Source: Eubacteriales bacterium
GTDB lineage: Bacteria > Bacillota > Clostridia > Acetivibrionales > STF1-152
DNA: 5,279 bases
Assembly (NCBI GenBank): GCA_028703215.1
Contig: JAQVNH010000092.1
Location: 1 to 5,279, forward strand
Direction of reading: 5' to 3'
Translations under genes and position numbers: made by a program
The notes under the pieces: model-generated
The model's database searches: none
The model's input: only the letters and a program-made list of their open reading frames with translations
Told to the model about the DNA's origin: nothing
Shown here: piece after piece, positions 1-5,279 of the stretch
Layout of the letters: every line of letters starts with the position of its first letter
Position numbering within the stretch: the first letter of the stretch is position 1

Positions 1-50
1 AAAAAAGGCACGAACCGTAAATTATTCAAAAATACTGTCAGTGCCTTTTT
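1..50 (-). terminator. Rho-independent terminator ending the cluster
   Basis: On the minus strand an inverted repeat begins 10 nt after the response regulator stop codon. The arms are AAAAAGGCAC and GTGCCTTTTT, 10 bp counting the A/T flanks, around a 29-nt interior. The interior can pair further but imperfectly (GAC with GUU, GUA with UAC, separated by mismatches). The 3' arm runs straight into a T-tract that reaches the window edge, as expected of an intrinsic terminator. Because the repeat is flanked by A's on one side and T's on the other, it could also stop plus-strand transcription entering from the left, so it may be bidirectional. The T-tract may continue outside the window. Confidence 0.82.
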
Positions 51-60
51 ATTATCCCGC

Positions 61-1551
61 TTACGGTTGCCTGACCTGTTCCTGGGCACAAATAAGACTT
101 CTATACTCCTTGGGAGATATGCCCATGATTTTTCTAAAAAGCGAACTGAAATAATTAGGATCGCGAATCCCGACACTTTCGGCTATCTCGTATATCTTTG
201 CATTTCCGCCCCTTATGGCCTCACATGCTTTCTCTATCCTTCGCCTGTTGATATACTCAGATACGCTTATACCGAGCCTTTCCATAAAAAGCTTTCCGAG
301 ATAGTTTGGACTAAGGTAAGCATTGCCGGCAAGGTCAGCCATCGAGATATCCTCAGAAAGGTGTTCCTCGATATATTGCTTTGTCTTTTCAACCTCGAGG
401 CCGCTGCGCCTTTGGGTCAACTCGCTTATCTGGTCGCATGCCCAGGATATCACGCCGAATGTCCAGGCCTTGATGCTCTTGAGGGTTCGCGCCTTTAAAA
501 CTTCTTCAAAATCGATTGCTTTTCTGCAAAACAAAGGAGAAAGTCTGAAAACATTATTTTGGCATAGCATTGCAATGTATATGGCAAGGGAATAATAATC
601 CTGCCTGGCGGTGTTTAGGGGAATATCCTCAAAAAGCCGGTCCATTGAGGATATCAGTTCCTCCTTCTTGGAAAATCCAAGCATAACTCTGAAATCAAGC
701 TCATCGAGGTAAATATTGCTGCCTGTGCTCTTGATATCGCCATAAAAGATCGTACCGCTCATCTCAAGCAGCTGGGCGTATTTCAGGGCTTCTTCCGCAT
801 TCAGATAAGCATCTCTCAATCTTTCCGGACCGGATTGTTCGTCACTTATGGCACAAATCGCTCCGGGAGGCGATTTATCGATAAAATCCCGGGCATAGCT
901 CAGAGCGGTTTCCTCTTGCTCGCCGAATATCGCTACTGCCGAGTCTACAGAAACGCGAAAAACAGTTTTATCGGGTCTTTCATTTTCATTGACGGGAAAG
1001 ATTATTACCGCTCGAAGTCCGCCTTGTTCAAATTTCACCCCCTGCGCGCTCAATTTCTCTTCAGCAGCGGAGCTGCTGTACTCGCCGCTTATCATACGAG
1101 AAAAGATCATATCGCAAAATACAGGAAGAGTATCCTGCACCTGCGCCTCCAAGAGTTTTACCTGGTGCTTTTCCTCATTGCGATCATGTATCATACGGTA
1201 GAGTTTTTCACCCATTTTGCGGATCCCGTCAGGAGACAGGGGTTTCACGACATAGTCTGAAACGCCGTATTGGATGCCTTTTTTTGCATATATAAAATCC
1301 GAGTACCCGCTCATTATAATTTTGAAGGCTTCGTTATTTTCTTCAGCCAGTTTTGCCAAAAGCTTCATGCCATCCAGCTTTGGCATACGTATATCTAAAA
1401 TTATAGCGTCATATTCATTTTTGAGGGCCAGAGCCAATGCTTCCTCCCCGTTGGCTGCGGTATCAACAGCAAAAAAACCCGTTGATCTCAGCTCATCCCG
1501 TACGCCCTCGCGCAATATGGCTTCATCCTCTGCAACAAGCAGTTTAAACAT
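61..1551 (-). CDS. YesN-type response regulator (receiver plus AraC-family DNA-binding domain)
   Basis: This is a 496-residue cytoplasmic transcription regulator, the output half of a two-component system. Residues 1-120 form a CheY-like receiver: acidic pair E8/D9, phospho-acceptor D53 in LDIRMP, switch serine S81 in IIMSGYSDF, then Y100 and K103 in DYVVKPL. All key residues are intact. Residues of about 125-385 are the long linker usual in this family and show no motif I can name. The last 110 residues are an AraC/XylS domain with two helix-turn-helix units, about 402-427 (ISMADLAGNAYLSPNYLGKLF) and 452-477 (ending FSSLFRKIMG), followed by GISPKEYR. Length is close to the usual 500 or so. 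The ATG lies inside the kinase gene end and has AGGAGG six bases upstream, so the two genes are probably translationally coupled. Its targets probably include this transport cluster; that is inference from position. No binding site was identified here. Confidence 0.95.
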   Translation of the reverse strand: MFKLLVAEDEAILREGVRDELRSTGFFAVDTAANGEEALALALKNEYDAIILDIRMPKLDGMKLLAKLAEENNEAFKIIMSGYSDFIYAKKGIQYGVSDYVVKPLSPDGIRKMGEKLYRMIHDRNEEKHQVKLLEAQVQDTLPVFCDMIFSRMISGEYSSSAAEEKLSAQGVKFEQGGLRAVIIFPVNENERPDKTVFRVSVDSAVAIFGEQEETALSYARDFIDKSPPGAICAISDEQSGPERLRDAYLNAEEALKYAQLLEMSGTIFYGDIKSTGSNIYLDELDFRVMLGFSKKEELISSMDRLFEDIPLNTARQDYYSLAIYIAMLCQNNVFRLSPLFCRKAIDFEEVLKARTLKSIKAWTFGVISWACDQISELTQRRSGLEVEKTKQYIEEHLSEDISMADLAGNAYLSPNYLGKLFMERLGISVSEYINRRRIEKACEAIRGGNAKIYEIAESVGIRDPNYFSSLFRKIMGISPKEYRSLICAQEQVRQP

Positions 1552-3298
1552 TCTGCCCCTCCTTTTTTATGGGAATGTCTATCGAAACCACGGTAAATTC
1601 ATCCCTTATTTCATAGCGCATTTCACATTCATCGCCATAAAAAAGTCTGAGCCTGCCGATTACGTTGCTGACACCCACTCCCAGAACGCCTTCGCGTTTT
1701 CCGGAAAGCGCTTCGTTCATACGCCGGCAGCCATCTTCTCCCATAAACCCTCCATTATCCATGACCTCGAACCTGAGCACATCAGGCTGCAAAATTCTTC
1801 CGTATACAAGTATTTGTCCAAGAGTATCGCGCTTCCTTACTCCATGATATATCGAATTCTCCACAAGTGGCTGCAGCACGACTTTGATTATCGGAAATTC
1901 GGCAATTTCATCATCCATACGCACCTCATAAGAGAATTCGCCGTGATATCTCTTTTCCTGTATTTTAAGATAGCTTTCCACATGGCATAGCTCTTCTCTG
2001 ACCGTTATAAATTCCCGACCGCTGCCGACGCTTATCTGATAAAGTTTTGCCAGAGACTCAAGCATTTCAATGGCCTGGGATTTTTGGTCCTTGTGCACCA
2101 GCCAAATTATCGAGGAGAGCGTATTATATAGGAAATGCGGACTTATCTGCGCTTCGAGCATCTTCATTTCAGCACGCTGCTTTGATTTCTCTATGCTTTT
2201 TATCTTTTCAACGCTTGTCCTGAGTTTGACCGTCATATTATTATAACTCCTGGCCAGTTTTCCTATCTCATCTCCGTATCTCGGCTTGAAGGTCAATTCG
2301 GCTTTATCCGCGCTTTCTACGGCATTTATCGATTCTGAAAGCCTGTTTATCGGGGAAACGATAGCCGCGGTAAGGTATATCAGGACCAATACGGTCAGCG
2401 CCAGGACCACAAATATCGTAATATTTGTATTTAGCTGCATATTCCTGCGGGAAGTGTTTATCATGTCCTCGCTTATGTCACTGAAGTATATCCAGCCTCT
2501 GCTGTCTGACGAGGATGTGAATATAACAATGCCATCCTTTTCAACTACCGACGCTGTGCCGGGAAGTTCTTCCAAACCCAGTCTTGCGAGCGCATCCGTG
2601 CCGGAAAGTCTCTGTTCATAAGTTGATACGGTGGTTCCTGCGCCGTCGACTATAGTAACTCTTGCCATGGAGCCTTCGAATACTTCTTTATATATATCCC
2701 TTATGTGCTTTGCATCAATCCGGATAGCTACTGTGCCTATGCGATTGCGGCCGGATAAGTCAAATATCGGTCTGCCCATGAATATATGCGAGTATTTTGA
2801 GTCGCGCATAAGTTCTGTCAGCACCGCGCAGGAAAAGAGGTGAGTGTTTCTTATCTTACCTTCATTGATGACATCTTCAAATCTCAATAAATCAAGATAA
2901 TCATTGGTGTAGCAATTGCCGTCAAGATCGTAGACAAATATCGAATACGATACACCGGAATTGAGTTTGCCCGCTTGCAGAATTTTCTCCACGATATATC
3001 GTGATTCAATAAGGGGCTCGCCCTGGAATTTATTTTCAAGGATTATCTGTATGTCTCTTTTATATGAAAAGTCAAAAAGAACTGTTCGGCACTTATAAAA
3101 TAATTCGTCGAGCTGCTTGTCAAGCTGTGAGAAGCGATATTCCATTTCGCTGTCATAACGGTCGATGACGCTTTTTGAAAGTATAGATAATGAGACGAAG
3201 CCCTGCAACAGCAGCGGTGCTATGATAAGCAAGACAAAAGCCAGCATCAGCCGGCTTCTAAGGCTTATAGAATTGAATCGGTAAATTATATTTTTCAT
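1544..3298 (-). CDS. YesM/LytS-class sensor histidine kinase
   Basis: This is a 584-residue membrane kinase that should sense an extracellular signal and phosphorylate the regulator encoded next. A short basic N-terminus leads into TM1 (about 17-39). An extracytoplasmic domain follows (about 40-288), whose length and pattern fit a double Cache-like sensor. TM2 is at about 291-314. HAMP (about 313-365) contains SPINRLSES and GDEIGKLARSYNNM. The His_kinase core has LEAQISPHFLYNTL with phospho-acceptor H388. The ATP-binding domain has the N box QPLVENSIYHG (N481), the G1 region MDNGGFMG (D514) and the G2 region GVGVSNVIGRL (540-550). G1 departs from the usual DNGxGM because the second glycine position holds phenylalanine (F518). 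The ATG at 3298 has only a weak GGGA site upstream, but no better in-frame start is visible and the first residues suit a membrane anchor. The last 8 bp overlap the regulator gene (ATGTTTAA). The signal is unknown; a sugar or a sugar-loaded binding protein is plausible from context. Confidence 0.94.
   Translation of the reverse strand: MKNIIYRFNSISLRSRLMLAFVLLIIAPLLLQGFVSLSILSKSVIDRYDSEMEYRFSQLDKQLDELFYKCRTVLFDFSYKRDIQIILENKFQGEPLIESRYIVEKILQAGKLNSGVSYSIFVYDLDGNCYTNDYLDLLRFEDVINEGKIRNTHLFSCAVLTELMRDSKYSHIFMGRPIFDLSGRNRIGTVAIRIDAKHIRDIYKEVFEGSMARVTIVDGAGTTVSTYEQRLSGTDALARLGLEELPGTASVVEKDGIVIFTSSSDSRGWIYFSDISEDMINTSRRNMQLNTNITIFVVLALTVLVLIYLTAAIVSPINRLSESINAVESADKAELTFKPRYGDEIGKLARSYNNMTVKLRTSVEKIKSIEKSKQRAEMKMLEAQISPHFLYNTLSSIIWLVHKDQKSQAIEMLESLAKLYQISVGSGREFITVREELCHVESYLKIQEKRYHGEFSYEVRMDDEIAEFPIIKVVLQPLVENSIYHGVRKRDTLGQILVYGRILQPDVLRFEVMDNGGFMGEDGCRRMNEALSGKREGVLGVGVSNVIGRLRLFYGDECEMRYEIRDEFTVVSIDIPIKKEGQNV
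1558..1563 (-). promoter_or_regulatory. Ribosome binding site of the response regulator
   Basis: A perfect AGGAGG on the minus strand lies six bases before the ATG at 1551. It sits within the last codons of the histidine kinase gene and supports both the chosen start and the 8-bp overlap with the kinase. Confidence 0.85.
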
Positions 3299-3312
3299 CT
3301 GAGTCCCGTTCC

Positions 3313-3345
3313 GGCACGGTCTGCGGGAAATCCGCAGACTGTGCC
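3313..3345 (-). other. Intercistronic hairpin between binding protein and kinase genes
   Basis: On the minus-strand transcript, GGCAC-A-GUCUGCGG pairs with CCGCAGAC-C-GUGCC across a 5-nt loop. That gives 13 base pairs with one A·C mismatch. It starts about 20 nt after the binding protein stop codon and ends 14 nt before the kinase ATG. The 3' side continues GGAACGGG with no U-tract, so it is not a standard intrinsic terminator in this direction. It is better read as an mRNA 3'-end stabiliser, a processing site or a partial attenuator that sets binding protein level above kinase level. On the plus strand the mismatch becomes a G·U pair and the stem is followed by TTTAATT, but no plus-strand gene is known to need it. 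The structure is seen; the role is inferred. Confidence 0.7.
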
Positions 3346-3365
3346 TTTAATTGTCCGGGTGTTCG

Positions 3366-4364
3366 TTATTTGCGAAGCGCGACTATCGCTCTCCAGTCGT
3401 ATTCATCGATATTTGATGCATCAAGTATGAAGGACTGTCCTTCAAAGCTCTCCGGAACATCTTCTCCTTTGAGGTAAGCAGACATAACGTCGAAGGTGTT
3501 TTCGGCAAGCACGGTCGGCGCGGGAACGAACCATGACTTATACATAGGGTCATCGTTCTCAAGTGCCTCAAAAGCCTCAACGCCCCATCCCAAGCCAACG
3601 ACAACTATGTCTTCGCGTCCGGCTGACACGCAAGCTGCTTTCGCTCCGGCGCAGGTGTCAAAGTTGATGCCAAATACCATGTTAACTTCAGAATGTGCGG
3701 TAAGAATGTTTTCCATCTTTTCCATTGAAGCAGTTCGGGAGGCTTCGCCATCCTGACGGGTGACTATCTTGATGTCAGATTTTCCTGCTTTTTCAATGGT
3801 TTCCTGGAAACCGTTCGAACGAATTACTGACCCGTTCGGTTCGGCTGCAAAGTCGAGTATCGCGATATTGCACTTTCCGCCCATGTCTGAGTCGATATAA
3901 TCGAGTGCCCAGTCCGCCATTATCGATCCGTCATTGTAGAGATCGAAAGTGATTTGGCTGACGGGAACATCAGACTCTATCCTCGAGTCGAAAACGAACA
4001 CGGGGATGCCTTTGTCCATGGCTTCCTCCACGGCCGGAACGACTCCGGATGCGTCAACGGGAGCAAATGCGATAGCATCCACGCCCATCGTAACAAAGTC
4101 CTCTATCTGGCTTATCTGTTTCGCAAGATCGAGATTTGCGTCCTGGATTTTGAGCTCGAAACCGTACTTTTCAGCTGTGTTTATGAACGTTGCCTCCAGG
4201 TCTTTGTAATATTCATCCTGGCGGTACAGCAAGCTTATACCTATAACAAACTTGCCGTCGTCTTCTCCCTTGGTAGTCTCGCCGTTATTCCCGGATGTGC
4301 ATGCTGCCGTAAAGATCAGCATAGATGCAACGAGTAAAGCGATGAGCATTTTTTTGTACCTCAT
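3366..4364 (-). CDS. Sugar ABC transporter substrate-binding lipoprotein (RbsB-like family)
   Basis: This is a 332-residue extracellular lipoprotein that should capture a sugar or related small ligand for an ABC importer. The N-terminus MRYKK followed by a hydrophobic stretch (6-19) and TAAC is a lipoprotein signal peptide with lipidated C22; threonine at -3 is less usual than L, V or I. A polar linker (23-37, rich in G, N, E, D) leads into the type I periplasmic-binding fold from KFVIGISLLYRQDEYY (38-53). Family marks include the MGVDAIAFAPVDASGVVPAV region (93-112) and IPVFVFDSRI (120-129), equivalent to the LDR region of ribose-binding protein. The expected VGFD-type motif near the third hinge strand reads VGLGWGVEAFEAL (256-268), so ribose specificity should not be assumed. 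A start at 4364 was preferred over the in-frame TTG at 4406 because AAGGAGG sits six bases before it and it gives a clean signal peptide. It follows the ATPase gene by 53 bp and precedes the kinase by 67 bp. It may serve transport, sensing, or both. Ligand unknown. Confidence 0.93.
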   Translation of the reverse strand: MRYKKMLIALLVASMLIFTAACTSGNNGETTKGEDDGKFVIGISLLYRQDEYYKDLEATFINTAEKYGFELKIQDANLDLAKQISQIEDFVTMGVDAIAFAPVDASGVVPAVEEAMDKGIPVFVFDSRIESDVPVSQITFDLYNDGSIMADWALDYIDSDMGGKCNIAILDFAAEPNGSVIRSNGFQETIEKAGKSDIKIVTRQDGEASRTASMEKMENILTAHSEVNMVFGINFDTCAGAKAACVSAGREDIVVVGLGWGVEAFEALENDDPMYKSWFVPAPTVLAENTFDVMSAYLKGEDVPESFEGQSFILDASNIDEYDWRAIVALRK

Positions 4365-4370
4365 GATATT

Positions 4371-4377
4371 CCTCCTT
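4371..4377 (-). promoter_or_regulatory. Strong ribosome binding site of the binding protein gene
   Basis: AAGGAGG on the minus strand lies six bases before the ATG at 4364. It decides the start of the binding protein in favour of 332 residues over a 14-residue longer form. It is much stronger than the site in front of the kinase, in line with the high amounts usually needed for binding proteins. Confidence 0.88.
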
Positions 4378-4388
4378 GTTATTATATT

Positions 4389-4406
4389 TTGAAGCATTCG
4401 CTTCAA
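4389..4406 (-). other. Intercistronic hairpin between ATPase and binding protein genes
   Basis: The minus-strand sequence TTGAAGC-GAAT-GCTTCAA is a perfect 7-bp stem with a 4-nt loop. It begins 11 nt after the ATPase stop codon. It is followed by AATATAATAAC and then the Shine-Dalgarno site, with no U-tract, so it is unlikely to terminate transcription. It may protect the 5' end of a processed binding protein mRNA or mark a cleavage site, as intercistronic hairpins do in some other transport operons. The structure is seen; the role is inferred, and a stem this short could occur by chance. Confidence 0.5.
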
Positions 4407-4417
4407 GTAATCAAGTG

Positions 4418-5279
4418 TCAGTTTTCACCTACAAGCATTCCCATTATTCGCTCCTGGGAGAATTCGCTCTTTTCAAGTTCTCCCATTACACGTCCCTCGT
4501 GCATTACGATCATCCTGTCTGACATTCCTATCAGTTCAGGCATCTCCGAGGATATCATTATTATTGCCTTGCCTTGATCGGCCAGTTCTGCCATAAGCTT
4601 ATATATTTCTGCTTTTGCTCCGACATCTATGCCGCGGGTGGGTTCATCGAATATTATCACATCCGACTCCGCCGCCAGCCACTTGGCCAAAACGACCTTC
4701 TGCTGGTTTCCTCCTGAAAGGTTTTTCGTTTTGCTTGTCATTGAAGGAACTGATATTCCGAGAATATCCACATACTTTTGAGCAAGGGATGTTTCTTTCT
4801 TTTTGCTTAGCACATGGTTGGTAAGTATGTTTTTGAAGTTTGCCATGCTGATGTTATTTTGCACCTGCATATCCAGCACGAGCCCTTCCTGCTTTCTGTT
4901 CTCCGGGACCAGAGCGATACTTTTCCTGACGGCCTGTTGGATATTCCTGCACTCGCAGTTTTTGCCATTCAAAAGTATTTCGCCTGAATCCTTGGAATAT
5001 GCGCCAAAAAGGATCTTGGCAACCTCTGTCCTGCCCGCGCCGACCAATCCGGAAATTCCGAGTATTTCGCCCTTTTTGAGCGAAAAACTGATGTCCTTTA
5101 ATCTCCGCTTCTTACTTGTGAGCCCTGTGACGCGCAGAACCTCCTTTCCTTGTGTGCCTTGCTTTAACGGGTATTCGTCCGTGACATCCCTTCCGACCAT
5201 GAGAGAGATAAGCCTGTGCTTGTCCATCTCTGATACAGAACATGTGCTTATATGCTGCCCATCTCTTAGGATGGTGAGG
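4418..5279 (-). CDS. RbsA/MglA-type sugar ABC transporter ATPase, C-terminal half (5' end outside window)
   Basis: The reading frame is open to the window edge, so the gene begins beyond it. 286 residues are visible of an expected 500 or so. The ATG at 5227 is internal: the 17 codons before it read LTILRDGQHISTCSVSE, the usual end of the first nucleotide-binding domain in this duplicated-ATPase family, and continue into LISLMVGRD. Counting from that Met, the second domain has GLVGAGRTE as a Walker A without lysine (60-68), the LVPENRKQEGL Q-loop region (107-117), signature LSGGNQQK (170-177), Walker B VIIFDEPTRGID (190-201) and SSEMPEL (226-232) in place of the switch histidine. Loss of the Walker A lysine and switch histidine in the second domain is normal for RbsA/MglA proteins, so hydrolysis is expected at the first site. 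It energises sugar import on the inner face of the membrane. No permease gene follows, so it probably lies upstream. The substrate cannot be told. Confidence 0.93.
   Translation of the reverse strand, partial: LTILRDGQHISTCSVSEMDKHRLISLMVGRDVTDEYPLKQGTQGKEVLRVTGLTSKKRRLKDISFSLKKGEILGISGLVGAGRTEVAKILFGAYSKDSGEILLNGKNCECRNIQQAVRKSIALVPENRKQEGLVLDMQVQNNISMANFKNILTNHVLSKKKETSLAQKYVDILGISVPSMTSKTKNLSGGNQQKVVLAKWLAAESDVIIFDEPTRGIDVGAKAEIYKLMAELADQGKAIIMISSEMPELIGMSDRMIVMHEGRVMGELEKSEFSQERIMGMLVGEN

Noticed and set aside
1274..1990. Plus-strand open frame of 238 codons, and shorter plus-strand frames elsewhere
   Set aside because: They lie antisense to well-supported genes, have no recognisable domain, and this one crosses the kinase-regulator junction. 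They are shadows of the minus-strand genes.
4381..4386. Perfect TATAAT on the minus strand before the binding protein gene
   Set aside because: It ends only 16 bases before the ATG, so transcription would start inside the Shine-Dalgarno site. The best -35-like sequence (TTGAAG) is 14 bases away, too close, and lies within the hairpin.
4365..4406. Longer binding protein starting at an in-frame TTG (346 residues)
   Set aside because: The TTG lies in the hairpin stem and would put 14 polar and basic residues before a normal lipoprotein signal peptide. The ATG at 4364 has a perfect ribosome binding site.
5027..5050. Walker A without lysine in the ATPase second domain as a sign of decay
   Set aside because: GxVGAGRTE and loss of the switch histidine are normal in the second domain of RbsA/MglA-type proteins.
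5225..5227. ATG at 5227 as the true start of the ATPase
   Set aside because: The frame stays open to the window edge, and the residues before this Met match the conserved end of the first ATPase domain, so the gene is truncated by the window.

Overview
The window holds the 3' part of one minus-strand gene cluster. Transcription runs from high to low coordinates, and every credible gene is on that strand. The families (YesM-type histidine kinase, YesN-type AraC response regulator, sugar ABC transporter with a lipoprotein binding protein), the strong AGGAGG-type ribosome binding sites and the tight packing point to a Gram-positive bacterium. A member of the Bacillota, most likely class Clostridia, fits best. 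Base composition looks mid-range by eye. No RNA genes, mobile elements or CRISPR arrays were seen.

Layout in the direction of transcription: (1) 5279-4418, the C-terminal half of an RbsA/MglA-type sugar ABC ATPase, cut by the window edge; (2) a 53-bp gap with a perfect 7-bp hairpin and a strong Shine-Dalgarno site; (3) 4364-3366, a lipoprotein sugar-binding protein of the RbsB-like periplasmic-binding-protein family; (4) a 67-bp gap filled by a long GC-rich hairpin without a U-tract; (5) 3298-1544, a two-transmembrane sensor histidine kinase of the YesM/LytS class; (6) 1551-61, its YesN-type response regulator, overlapping the kinase by 8 bp; (7) a rho-independent terminator at 50-1. No gene-free stretch exceeds about 70 bases.

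Likely working: the lipoprotein captures a sugar or sugar-like ligand outside the cell, and the ATPase powers uptake with a permease that is not in this window. The kinase senses an extracellular cue, possibly the ligand-loaded binding protein, and phosphorylates the regulator, which probably controls this cluster. The ligand cannot be read from the sequence. The main promoter must lie upstream of the window or elsewhere; no convincing internal promoter was found. The families are well known. The points worth a second look are the adjacency of binding protein and sensor pair, the two intercistronic hairpins, a changed G1 motif in the kinase ATP-binding site, and an unusual hinge-region motif in the binding protein.
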